DNA from: Betaproteobacteria bacterium
Lineage (GTDB): Bacteria > Pseudomonadota > Gammaproteobacteria > Burkholderiales > CAIKXV01
Direction of reading: 5' to 3'
NCBI GenBank assembly: GCA_947458835.1
Contig: CANHBC010000008.1
Span: 1 to 39,224 of the forward strand
DNA length: 39,224 bases
Made by a program: the position numbers and the translations under genes. Positions within the stretch are counted from its first letter, which is position 1; every line of letters begins with the position of its first letter. Under the pieces are notes generated by a model. The model was not told where the DNA came from. It did no database searches and worked only from the letters and a program-made list of their open reading frames with translations. Below, piece after piece: positions 1 through 8,152 of this stretch.

Positions 1-10
1 AGGCGGGCTG

Positions 11-1669
11 ATGGCCACGCGAGGGCCTGCGGCGGGCTCAACGGCCGCCGCCCCCCCTGTCCGCGCGACGGCGTTCACCGTGCCGCCACTGCCGACGCAG
101 CGCCCGTCGTCGTCAGTGCGCCGGCTGGTCTTCGTGCTCGGCGACCAGCTCGACCGACGATCGGCCGCGTTCGACGGTTTCGACCCGGCCTGCGATGCCG
201 TGTTCATGGCCGAGGCGATCGACGAGTCGACCGAGGCGTGGAGCTCCCGGCCGCGCAGCGCCATGTTCCTGGCGTCGATGCGCCACTTCGCGCAGCAGGC
301 CGCCGACGATGGCCTGCGCGTCTGGTACCAGCGGCTGGACGACCCCGACGCCGCCAGTTCCCTGGCTGCGGCGCTGGCGCAGGCGGTCGCGGTGCTCCGG
401 CCCGCCTCGGTGGCGATGGTCACTCCGGGCGAGTGGCGGCTGCGCGAGGCCTTCGCAGCGCATCCGGCTGCGCCCGAGCTGCGCGAGGACCGTCACTTCC
501 TGTGCACCACCGAGGCATTCGAGCAGCATGCGAAGGGACGCAAGCAGCTGCGGATGGAGTTCTTCTACCGTGAGATGCGCAAGCGCCATGCGGTGCTGAT
601 GGAGGGCGACGAACCCGCGGGTGGCCAGTGGAACTACGATGCCGAGAACCGCAAGTCGTTCCCGGCCGCCGGGCCGCGCGGCGTGCCGCCGCCGCGGCTG
701 TTCCCGCCCGATGCGATCACCCGCGAAGTGCTCGACCTGCTCGACCGCCGGCTCGACGGCCATCCCGGCTCGCTCGATGCATTCGCCTGGCCGGTGACCC
801 GGGCCGATGCGCTGGCCGCGCTCGATGCCTTCGTCAGGCAGCGCCTGCCGCTGTTCGGCGACCACCAGGACGCGATGTGGACCGGCCAGCCGTGGCTGTA
901 CCACGCCCACCTCTCGGCAGCGATGAACCTGAAGCTGCTCGACCCGCGCGAGGTGATCGCCGCCGCGGAGCAGGCCTGGCGCGACGGGCGCGTGCCGCTG
1001 GCCGCCGCCGAAGGCTTCATCCGCCAGGTGCTGGGCTGGCGTGAATACGTGCGCGGCATCTACTGGCGCTCGATGCCCGGCTACCTCGAGCTCAACGCCC
1101 TGGACGCACGGCAGCCGCTGCCGGCCTTCTACTGGACCGGCGACACGCCGATGGCCTGCCTGCGCGAATCGATCGGGCAGACGCTGGAACTCGGCTATGC
1201 ACACCACATCCAGCGGCTGATGGTGACCGGCCTGTACGCGCTGCTGCTGGGCGTAGAGCCCGTGGCGGCGCACCGCTGGTACCTCGCGGTGTATGTCGAC
1301 GCGGTCGAGTGGGTCGAACTGCCGAACACGCTCGGCATGGCCCTGTACGGCGACGGCGGGATCATGGCCTCCAAGCCTTACGCGGCGACCGGGCGCTACA
1401 TCGACCGCATGAGCAATTACTGCAAGGGCTGCCGCTTCGACCCCGGCGCATCCACCGGCCGCGAGGCCTGCCCGTTCACCACCCTCTACTGGGATTTCCT
1501 GCTGCGCCACCAGCCGCGCCTGTCGAAGAACACCCGCATGGCCCTGCAACTGAAGAACCTCGCCCGGCTCGACGACCCGGCACGCGCCGCGATCGCCGCC
1601 CACGCCGACGCGATCCGCAGCAACGACGGCATCCCTCCCGAAAGCCCACCGAAGGACCTCCTGCAATGA
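11..1669 (+). CDS. Fe-S cluster photolyase/cryptochrome (PhrB-like, FeS-BCP)
   Basis: Light-driven repair of UV photoproducts (the characterised members repair (6-4) lesions) or photoreception; cytoplasmic, binding FAD and a 4Fe-4S cluster. The 552-residue product starts its Rossmann-like domain at LVFVLGDQL (residues 39-47). Four cysteines at 383, 471, 474 and 487 (the last three in NYCKGC and EACPFT) have exactly the spacing of the cluster ligands I recall for Agrobacterium PhrB (350, 438, 441, 454). The N-terminus is about 33 residues longer than that homologue and Ala/Pro-rich, so a GTG start at 116 is an alternative. The ATG at 11 has only a weak AGG upstream, and the window edge is close. 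The stop overlaps the next ATG (ATGA), so translation is probably coupled to the SDR gene. Family identity is secure; the exact lesion repaired is inference. Confidence 0.93.
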   Translation: MATRGPAAGSTAAAPPVRATAFTVPPLPTQRPSSSVRRLVFVLGDQLDRRSAAFDGFDPACDAVFMAEAIDESTEAWSSRPRSAMFLASMRHFAQQAADDGLRVWYQRLDDPDAASSLAAALAQAVAVLRPASVAMVTPGEWRLREAFAAHPAAPELREDRHFLCTTEAFEQHAKGRKQLRMEFFYREMRKRHAVLMEGDEPAGGQWNYDAENRKSFPAAGPRGVPPPRLFPPDAITREVLDLLDRRLDGHPGSLDAFAWPVTRADALAALDAFVRQRLPLFGDHQDAMWTGQPWLYHAHLSAAMNLKLLDPREVIAAAEQAWRDGRVPLAAAEGFIRQVLGWREYVRGIYWRSMPGYLELNALDARQPLPAFYWTGDTPMACLRESIGQTLELGYAHHIQRLMVTGLYALLLGVEPVAAHRWYLAVYVDAVEWVELPNTLGMALYGDGGIMASKPYAATGRYIDRMSNYCKGCRFDPGASTGREACPFTTLYWDFLLRHQPRLSKNTRMALQLKNLARLDDPARAAIAAHADAIRSNDGIPPESPPKDLLQ

Positions 1670-2415
1670 ACCGACCCTTACTGATCACCGGCGGCTCCGG
1701 CGGCCTCGCCCGCGCGCTGGCCTCCTCCCTCGACCCCGCCGCGTGGACGCCCGTGCTGGTGACGCGGTCGGCGTCGAAGCTGGCCGCGACCGACTGGAGC
1801 GGCGCGTCGATCGAGGCGGACGTCTCCGCCGAGGCCGGTGCCGCCGCGGCGGTCGCGGCGTGCGTCGAGCGCTTCGGCCTGCCCGGCGCGCTGGTCAACG
1901 CCGCAGGAAGCACACTGATCCAGCCACTGCACCGCACCGGCGAGGCGCAGTACCGCTCGGTGCTGTCGGCCAACCTCGACACCGCCTTCTTCTCGCTGCG
2001 TGCGTTCGTCGACGCGCATCGCGCCGCGGGTACGGCGGGCGGCGGCGGCTCGGTCGTGCTGTTCTCGACCATCGTCGCGCGTATCGGCGTGGTCAACCAC
2101 GAGGCCGTGGCGGCTGCCAAGGGCGCGGTCGAGGCGCTGGTCCGTTCGGCCGCCGCGACCTATGCCGCCAACGACATCCGCGTCAACGCGATCGCACCGG
2201 GCCTGATGGAGACGCCAATGGCCGCACCGCTGCTCGCCAACGAGGCCATCCGCCAGGCCGCCGCGCGCCAGTATCCCGTGGGCGGCATCGGCCACCCCGA
2301 GGAAGTCGCTTCGCTGGTCGGATGGCTGCTGTCGCCACCGGCGCGCCGGGTGACCGGCCAGGTCATCGCCGTCGATGGCGGGTTCAGCACGATCCGGCCG
2401 CTGATCAAGGGCTAG
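1666..2415 (+). CDS. SDR-family oxidoreductase, atypical active site
   Basis: The 249-residue product has a short-chain dehydrogenase/reductase fold: glycine-rich TGGSGGLA (residues 8-15), NAAG (78-81) and a C-terminal GQVIAVDGGFS. The Ser of the catalytic set is at 134 (VVLFST). The YxxxK motif reads VAAAK (148-152), so the catalytic Tyr is replaced by Val while Lys152 is kept. Such a protein should still bind NAD(P) but may not do ordinary SDR redox chemistry. The start ATG overlaps the photolyase stop by ATGA. The DUF2256 gene follows 6 nt after its stop, so the three form one transcription unit. Its job next to a photolyase is unknown; a light- or damage-linked cofactor role is only a guess. 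Confidence 0.88.
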   Translation: MNRPLLITGGSGGLARALASSLDPAAWTPVLVTRSASKLAATDWSGASIEADVSAEAGAAAAVAACVERFGLPGALVNAAGSTLIQPLHRTGEAQYRSVLSANLDTAFFSLRAFVDAHRAAGTAGGGGSVVLFSTIVARIGVVNHEAVAAAKGAVEALVRSAAATYAANDIRVNAIAPGLMETPMAAPLLANEAIRQAAARQYPVGGIGHPEEVASLVGWLLSPPARRVTGQVIAVDGGFSTIRPLIKG

Positions 2416-2421
2416 CGCGGC

Positions 2422-2592
2422 ATGGCAGCCAGACCCGCAGCGGCCAAGGCCGGTGCCTTCCGCGGCAACAAACAGTCGCTGCCGCAGAAACCCTGCTCGG
2501 CCTGTGGCCGGCCGATGACCTGGCGCAAGCGCTGGCGCAACACCTGGGACGCAGTGAAGTACTGCTCGGACGCCTGCCGTCAGCGCGGCTGA
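2422..2592 (+). CDS. DUF2256 zinc-ribbon-like small protein
   Basis: A 56-residue basic protein too short for most ORF callers. After a positively charged Ala/Lys-rich start it shows [14 protein letters not shown] (from residue 25) and KYCSDACR (from residue 46). The two CxxC/CxxxC-type cysteine pairs, with the conserved PMTWRKRW between them, define DUF2256. The arrangement suggests one bound zinc. DUF2256 proteins are often encoded beside cryptochrome/photolyase genes, which fits the position 6 nt after the SDR stop. Its last 13 nt overlap, in the opposite direction, the 3' end of pdeM. Function is unknown; nucleic-acid or protein binding is inference. Confidence 0.85.
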   Translation: MAARPAAAKAGAFRGNKQSLPQKPCSACGRPMTWRKRWRNTWDAVKYCSDACRQRG

Positions 2593-3239
2593 GGCAGTTC
2601 CAGCACCCGCTCGCCGGCCACCACGAACACCCGGCCGGCACCGGCCCGCTCGACGACGAACCCACCGGTGAACGCACCGAACGCCGGCAGCACGCCAACC
2701 GCCTCGCCGAACAGGAAGCATGGGGTGCGCAGCCGATCGCGGGCACGCCCGTGCAGCGTCACCACCGGGTGCACGTGCCCTGCCAGCACGTAGCGGCCGG
2801 GCAAGGGTTCGGGATGGTGGCGCAGCGCGAACGGTCCGATATCGAACGGATCGGCGTGCACCTCGATGCCCAGCGCCGGCGGCAGGTCTCCGGCGTGCCG
2901 GTCATGGTTGCCGGGTACCAGTTCCAGCGACAGGCCGGGCCGGCGCCGACGCCACTCGACGAGCGCATGGAAGGTCGCCGATCCCGGCAGCAGCCGGCCG
3001 TGCATCAGGTCGCCGAGGAACAGGATGCGCGCGACCCCGTGCCGCTCCACCAGTCCCTCGAGCACCTGCAGGTTGGCCGCGGTGGTGCCAGCCGGCACCG
3101 GCACCCCGAGCGTGCGGAAACGCGCCGCCTTGCCGAAGTGCGCGTCGGCCACCAGCAGCAGGCTGCGCGCGGACCACAGCAGCGCCCGCTCGGGCAGCAG
3201 TTCCAGCACTTCCCCAGCCACCGTGGTGGTCGCGCTCAC
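2580..3239 (-). CDS. pdeM: Ligase-associated DNA damage response endonuclease PdeM
   Basis: A 219-residue calcineurin-like metallophosphoesterase. The metal motifs are visible in order: DAH (residues 32-34), GDLMH (76-80), GNHD (110-113) and GHVH (154-157). PdeM is the phosphodiesterase/endonuclease member of the bacterial ligase-associated repair set and acts on DNA with Mn2+-type chemistry. The start is a GTG that overlaps the helicase stop (GTGA), so it is translationally coupled and is the last gene of the leftward operon. Its 3' end overlaps the convergent DUF2256 gene by 13 nt. Identification rests on the motifs plus the neighbouring exonuclease, ligase and helicase. Confidence 0.93.
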   Translation of the reverse strand: MSATTTVAGEVLELLPERALLWSARSLLLVADAHFGKAARFRTLGVPVPAGTTAANLQVLEGLVERHGVARILFLGDLMHGRLLPGSATFHALVEWRRRRPGLSLELVPGNHDRHAGDLPPALGIEVHADPFDIGPFALRHHPEPLPGRYVLAGHVHPVVTLHGRARDRLRTPCFLFGEAVGVLPAFGAFTGGFVVERAGAGRVFVVAGERVLELPQPR

Positions 3240-5695
3240 CGAGCCTCCGCCGCGCGTTCGAGGTCCGCCACCATCCGGGCGATGCGGTCGCCGACCTTCT
3301 CGGTGGACACCTTCTCGCGGATGCGCGCGGCCATCAGCGGGAAGGCGAACGGCGTCGGGTGCTCGACCTCGACCATCCGCAGCGCCTTCGAACGCATCCG
3401 CTCCAGCGTGGCCGCCAGGCGCACCAGATCCAGTTCTTCCCGCATCACCTCCTCGCGCGCCTGCGCCAGCAGCAGGTTGCCTGGGTCGTGCTTCTCGAAC
3501 ACGTCGTGCAGCAGCCCGGCGCTCGCCTGCAGCTCGCGCGCGCGCTTGGGCTGGCCGGGGAACCCGGTGAACACCAGCCCGGACACGCGGGCGATCTCGC
3601 GAAACTGCCGCCGCGCGAGTTCGCCCGCGTTCAGGCTCTCCAGCAGGTGCTGCTGCAGGTCCCCGCCATCGAGCAGGTCGCCAGCGAAGGCCGCCCGCCA
3701 GTCCACCGGCAGCGGCGACAGCAGCTCGAATCCGTAGTCGCTGACCGCCACGCTGAACGTGTTCGGCGCCCCGCGCGAGGCACGCCAGCCGAACAGCGAG
3801 GCGAGTCCGGTGTGCACCAGACGGCCGGCGAACGGAAAGCAGAACAGGTGGTGCCCTTCGCGGGTGCGCACCGTCTCGATCAGCAGTTCATCGGCGCCGG
3901 GCACCACCGACCAGCGCTGCTGCAGTTCCACCAGCCGCGCCACTGCCCGCAGCTCCGGCAGGCTGCGGTCGCCGCGCGCGGCCCGGCCGATCATCTCGAC
4001 CACCGCGTCGGCGAGTTCGGTCGACAGCGGGCTGCGCCCGCCCATCCAGCGCGGCACCGAGGCCGTGCCCGGCTTCGCGCGCTGCACGTAGGCGGTCATC
4101 TCGCGGATGCGCACCAGGGACAGCAGGCGTCCGCCGAGCAGGAAGGCCTGACCGGGCTTGAGGCGGGTGACGAACGACTCCTCGACGGTACCGATGCGCC
4201 CGCCGCCAAGGAAGCGCACGTCCATCGCGCTATCGGCGGTGATCGTGCCGATCGACATCCGGTGCCGGCGCGCGATCGCGCGGTCGACCACGCGATGGCG
4301 CCCGTCCTCGCCACGCTCGACCTTGCGGTACTCGGGGTAGGCATGCAGGGAGCCGCCGCGGGTGACGAAGTCGAGCGCCCAGTCGAAGTCCACGCGCGGC
4401 AGACTGCGGTAGGCCCAGGTGGTGCACACCTCCTCGTAGAGCGCGTCCGGCTCGAAACCGCCGCCCAGCGCCATCGTCACCAGGTGCTGCACCAGCACGT
4501 CGATCGGCGCCCGTGGCGGCAGGCGGGTCTCCACCCGGCGGTCTGCGGCGGCCACGCGCGCGGCAGCCGCCTCGATCAGCTCGAAGCTGTGCGTGGGCAC
4601 GCACGAGATGCGCGAGACGCGCCCGGGTGCATGGCCGGACCGGCCGGCCCGCTGCAGCAGCCGGGCGATGCCCTTCGGGCTGCCTACCTGGATCACCCGC
4701 TCGACCGGCAGGAAGTCCACGCCGAGGTCGAGCGACGAGGTGCAAACCACCGCCTTGAGCCGTCCCTCCTTCAGCCCGAGCTCGACCCAGTCGCGCAGCT
4801 GCCGGTCGAGCGAGCCATGGTGGAGGGCGATCAGGCCAGCCCAGTCCGGTCGCGCCTCGAGCAGCGCCTGATACCACTGCTCCGCCTGCGAGCGCACGTT
4901 GGTGAACACCAGCGTGGTCGCCGCCGCCTCGATCTCGCGCGCGACCGGCTCGACCATGCGCATGCCCAGGTGGCCTGCCCACGGGAATCGGTCGGGCACG
5001 TCGGGAATCACGGTGTCGACCACCACCTGCCTGGGGACCTTGCCCTGGACCAGCACGCCCGGTCCCGCGATCGAACCCAGGAGGGCCTCGCGGGCCTGGT
5101 CGAGGTTGCCGATGGTCGCGGACAGGCCCCAGATGCGCACGCCCGGACTGAGGCGGGCGATGCGCGCAAGCGCGAGCTGCGCCTGCACCCCACGCTTGCT
5201 GCCGAGCAGTTCGTGCCACTCGTCGACCACCACCAGCCGCACGTTGCCCAGCACGCTCGCAGCGTCGGCCTGGGCCAGCATCACCGACAGGCTCTCCGGC
5301 GTGGTCACCAGCGCAGTCGGCGGCCGGCGCTGCTGACGCGCACGCTCGGCGCTGGCGGTATCCCCGGTGCGCTGGCCGACGGTCCAGTCCAGCCCGAGCT
5401 CGGCCAGCGGCTCGGCCAGCGCGCGCGCGGTGTCCGCGGCCAGCGCGCGCATCGGCGTGAGCCAGAGCACAGTATGGGGCCGCGCCGGCGCCCGTCGCGC
5501 GCCGCCGCGCAGCGCCTCGATCAGTGCGGCAAACCAGACGGCGTAGGTCTTCCCCGAACCGGTGGTCGCGTGCAGCAGGCCGCTCTGGCCGCGGGCATGG
5601 GCCGTCCAGACTTCACGCTGGAACGGGAACGGGCGCCAGCCACGGCGTTCGAACCAGCCCGCCAGGACCGGCGGCAGGCGCACCGTGCCACTCAT
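3236..5695 (-). CDS. Ligase-associated DNA damage response DEXH-box helicase (Lhr family)
   Basis: An 819-residue superfamily 2 helicase of the Lhr-core type, probably a 3'-5' DNA translocase that prepares ends for the ligase and nucleases. Visible motifs are TGSGKT (residues 45-50, Walker A), DEWH (158-161, Walker B) and SAT (192-194). The second RecA domain contains CTSSLDLGVDF and QRAGRSGH. A long C-terminal Lhr region follows. The ATG at 5695 was chosen because homology begins there and because it overlaps the DUF429 stop by ATGA; the reading frame stays open to 5914 without homology. The stop overlaps the GTG of pdeM. Length is normal for this subfamily, which is shorter than full-length Lhr. 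Confidence 0.95.
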   Translation of the reverse strand: MSGTVRLPPVLAGWFERRGWRPFPFQREVWTAHARGQSGLLHATTGSGKTYAVWFAALIEALRGGARRAPARPHTVLWLTPMRALAADTARALAEPLAELGLDWTVGQRTGDTASAERARQQRRPPTALVTTPESLSVMLAQADAASVLGNVRLVVVDEWHELLGSKRGVQAQLALARIARLSPGVRIWGLSATIGNLDQAREALLGSIAGPGVLVQGKVPRQVVVDTVIPDVPDRFPWAGHLGMRMVEPVAREIEAAATTLVFTNVRSQAEQWYQALLEARPDWAGLIALHHGSLDRQLRDWVELGLKEGRLKAVVCTSSLDLGVDFLPVERVIQVGSPKGIARLLQRAGRSGHAPGRVSRISCVPTHSFELIEAAAARVAAADRRVETRLPPRAPIDVLVQHLVTMALGGGFEPDALYEEVCTTWAYRSLPRVDFDWALDFVTRGGSLHAYPEYRKVERGEDGRHRVVDRAIARRHRMSIGTITADSAMDVRFLGGGRIGTVEESFVTRLKPGQAFLLGGRLLSLVRIREMTAYVQRAKPGTASVPRWMGGRSPLSTELADAVVEMIGRAARGDRSLPELRAVARLVELQQRWSVVPGADELLIETVRTREGHHLFCFPFAGRLVHTGLASLFGWRASRGAPNTFSVAVSDYGFELLSPLPVDWRAAFAGDLLDGGDLQQHLLESLNAGELARRQFREIARVSGLVFTGFPGQPKRARELQASAGLLHDVFEKHDPGNLLLAQAREEVMREELDLVRLAATLERMRSKALRMVEVEHPTPFAFPLMAARIREKVSTEKVGDRIARMVADLERAAEAR

Positions 5696-6534
5696 GGGCG
5701 ACCACCGGCCAGCGGCGCAGGCACACCGACGATCCAGCCCTCGATCGGGTCCACGCCCTCCGGGATGCCGTGGCGCGGCTGCCCGAGCGCCCAGCCGGCC
5801 TGGATTGCGCAGACCACTGCGTCCAGCGTATCGCCGCTGCCGTCCACGATTGCACGGTCGAGCAGCCGGGCATCGCCGGCCAGTCGCAGCCCGAGCGGAT
5901 GCTCGCCGGCACACAGGGCAGCGAGGATGCGCTCGCGCTCGGCCTGCCGCGGCGCGGTCTGCTTCGCGCGGGTGTCGCTCTTGTACGACGCGCGGGTGAT
6001 CGCGCGCACCAGGTACCCGGGGTACGCCTCGACCGCGATGCGCAGCGGGTCACCCTCGACATGGCCGGCGACGGTGACACCGGCACGGGCGAGCCGGGCT
6101 GCTCCCTCGAGGAACATCAGTGCCACCGGCGGATTGACCAGCTTCAGCGGACTGTGCGAGGCGGCCGGCCGATCGACCGCGCGATGCGCATAGCGGTCCC
6201 CGAACGCACGAGCCTCGCGGTGCGCGTCGAGGCAGGCGCGGAACGACGGCCGGGGCATCGCCGCGCAGGCGAGCACCAGGCGGCGCCAGTCGGCTGGCCA
6301 GCCCAGCTCGGACACCGCGCTGCGCGGCAGTCCGAACGGGAAATCGAACCCGCCGATCCACGGGCCGGGTTCGGCCAGCAGGCGCTCGAAGGCGTCGAAG
6401 CCATCGAGCGCATCGAGTGCGGCGAGCTGCACGACGCGGCCCTCCCCGATCACCGTCGCACGGGCCACGGTGATCGGTTTGGCGCGCCGTGGCGCGCTGG
6501 TGAAGTCGACACCCAGCAGGCGGAACGTGCTCAC
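5692..6534 (-). CDS. DUF429 protein, probable RNase H-fold, inside the ligase repair operon
   Basis: The 280-residue product matches my recollection of DUF429: LLGVDFTSAP at residues 6-15, GGFDFPFGLPR at 61-71, IAVEAYPG at 167-173, SYKSDTRAKQT at 183-193 and GDTLDAVVCA at 234-243. The acidic residues D10, D64, E169 and D238 lie in the segments one expects of an RNase H-like nuclease, but catalysis is unproven. The GTG at 6534 lies 10 nt after the ligase stop and gives the homologous start VSTFRLLGVDF; no better start is seen. Its stop overlaps the helicase ATG (ATGA), so it is made in step with the helicase. DUF429 is not one of the four named members of the ligase-associated set. Confidence 0.85.
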   Translation of the reverse strand: MSTFRLLGVDFTSAPRRAKPITVARATVIGEGRVVQLAALDALDGFDAFERLLAEPGPWIGGFDFPFGLPRSAVSELGWPADWRRLVLACAAMPRPSFRACLDAHREARAFGDRYAHRAVDRPAASHSPLKLVNPPVALMFLEGAARLARAGVTVAGHVEGDPLRIAVEAYPGYLVRAITRASYKSDTRAKQTAPRQAERERILAALCAGEHPLGLRLAGDARLLDRAIVDGSGDTLDAVVCAIQAGWALGQPRHGIPEGVDPIEGWIVGVPAPLAGGRP

Positions 6535-6544
6535 TGCGGAAAGC

Positions 6545-8152
6545 TCACGACAGGTCCTCCGCGAGCGCCTGCAACTGCGCGAGCGTGTCCGCGTCCTCGA
6601 TACGCTTGTCGTCGCGCAGCCGCAGGATGCGCGGGAACCGCACTGCGATGCCCGACTTGTGCCGGCTGCTGCGCGAGATGCCCTCGAAGCCGATCTCGCA
6701 CACGAGCTTGGGGGCCACGCTGCGCACCGGGCCGAACTTCTCGCGGGTGTTCTGCCGGATGTACGCATCGACCCGGGCAATCTCGGCATCGGTCAGCCCG
6801 GAGTATGCCTTGGCGAACGGCACCAGCGCACCCTCATGCCAGAGCGCGAAAGTGTAGTCGGTGTACAGGCTGGCGCGCCGGCCATGGCCGCGCTGTGCGT
6901 AGACCAGTACCGCGTCGATCGACAGCGGATCGATCTTCCACTTCCACCATTCGCCCGCCGGGCCGGACCGCGTGCGGCCGATCCCGTAGGCGGAGTCGAT
7001 CCGCTTGAGCATCAGGCCCTCGACGCCGCGGGTGCGCGCCTCCAGGCGCAGCGCGGCCAGCGTCGGCCACGATCCGGCCTCGACCAGCGGCGACACCGAC
7101 AACACCGGGTCGCCGAGGCCAGCCACCAGGTGCTCCAGCCGAGCCCTGCGCTCGCCGAACGGACGGCTGCGCAGGTCGAGGCCATCGTGTTCCAGCAGGT
7201 CGTAGGCGATGCAGGCCACCGGTGCCGCGGCGAGCACCGAGGCCGACAGCTTCGTGCGGCCGATGCGCTGCTGCAGCAGCGCGAAGGGCGCGACGCGGCC
7301 GTCCCGCCAGGCGACCAGTTCACCATCGACCACGCAGCCGTCGGGCAGGCGCGCCGCCGCTGCCGCGACTTCGGGGAATCGGGGCGTGACCAGTTCCTCG
7401 CCCCGGGACCAGATCCAGGTCCCGCCGTCGCGGCGCACGATCTGGGCGCGGATGCCGTCCCACTTCCACTCGGCGGCCCAGTACCCGCGTTCGCCCAGCG
7501 TCTCGACCGGCCCAGCCAGCGGATGCGCGAGGAAGAAGGGATAGGGACGCCCGGGCGGCACCGACGCCTCCGCCGGATCGACCAGCCGCAGCCAGGCCCC
7601 GGCGTCCGGCGTCCAGTTGCCGGTCAGCCGCTCGGCGAGGACCTGGGTCGTCAGGCCGGTCGCCTCGGCCAGCCCCTGCACCACGAGCTGGCGCGAGACG
7701 CCGACGCGCAGGCCGCCGGTGATCAGCTTGTTCCACACGAAGCGCTCGTGCGCATCGAGTTCGTCCCACCAGCCGTTGAGCAGCGGAGCGAGGGCATCCG
7801 GGGCGGTGCCGCGCAGCTTGAGCAGGCGCTGCTCCACCCATTCATGCAGGGGCACCCGGGCTGCGCTCGCCAGCGCCGCCGGCAGCAGCAGCGCGATCGT
7901 CTCCGCGAGGTCGCCGACGGCCTGGTAGCTCTCCTCGAACAACCAGTCGGGCACCTGGGCGCGCTCGACGACGATCGCGCGCAACAGCTTGACCGGCACC
8001 GCCTGGCGGGGCTTGCCACCGCACAGGAAGTAGACCGCCCACGCGGCATCGGCCGGCGGTGCGGCACGGAAGTAGGCGGCCAGCGCGGCCCTCTTGGCGC
8101 GGGTCGAGGTGGTGGCGTCGAGCGCGCGGTAGAGCGCGGCGAACTCACGCAT
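6545..8152 (-). CDS. ATP-dependent DNA ligase (ligase-associated repair type)
   Basis: A 535-residue ATP-dependent DNA ligase that seals nicks via a ligase-AMP intermediate. The N-terminal about 200 residues form the helical DNA-binding domain. The nucleotidyltransferase domain carries EWKWDG, with the adenylated lysine at K230 (motif I). VVDGELVAW is motif III, and EGLMLKR with WWKWK are motifs IV/V; an OB-fold C-terminus follows. The ATG at 8152 is used because it lies just inside the exonuclease 3' end (8-nt overlap), as usual in this operon. It differs from the NAD-dependent replicative LigA, which must lie elsewhere. Together with the exonuclease, helicase and PdeM it defines the ligase-associated DNA damage response set. 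Confidence 0.95.
   Translation of the reverse strand: MREFAALYRALDATTSTRAKRAALAAYFRAAPPADAAWAVYFLCGGKPRQAVPVKLLRAIVVERAQVPDWLFEESYQAVGDLAETIALLLPAALASAARVPLHEWVEQRLLKLRGTAPDALAPLLNGWWDELDAHERFVWNKLITGGLRVGVSRQLVVQGLAEATGLTTQVLAERLTGNWTPDAGAWLRLVDPAEASVPPGRPYPFFLAHPLAGPVETLGERGYWAAEWKWDGIRAQIVRRDGGTWIWSRGEELVTPRFPEVAAAAARLPDGCVVDGELVAWRDGRVAPFALLQQRIGRTKLSASVLAAAPVACIAYDLLEHDGLDLRSRPFGERRARLEHLVAGLGDPVLSVSPLVEAGSWPTLAALRLEARTRGVEGLMLKRIDSAYGIGRTRSGPAGEWWKWKIDPLSIDAVLVYAQRGHGRRASLYTDYTFALWHEGALVPFAKAYSGLTDAEIARVDAYIRQNTREKFGPVRSVAPKLVCEIGFEGISRSSRHKSGIAVRFPRILRLRDDKRIEDADTLAQLQALAEDLS

Noticed and set aside
2720-6193. Very long open frame on the + strand (1157 codons) opposite the helicase and DUF429 genes
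   Set aside because: It is antisense to well-supported genes and rich in Arg, Ala, Pro and Gly with no domain motif. High GC lowers stop frequency, so such shadows are expected.
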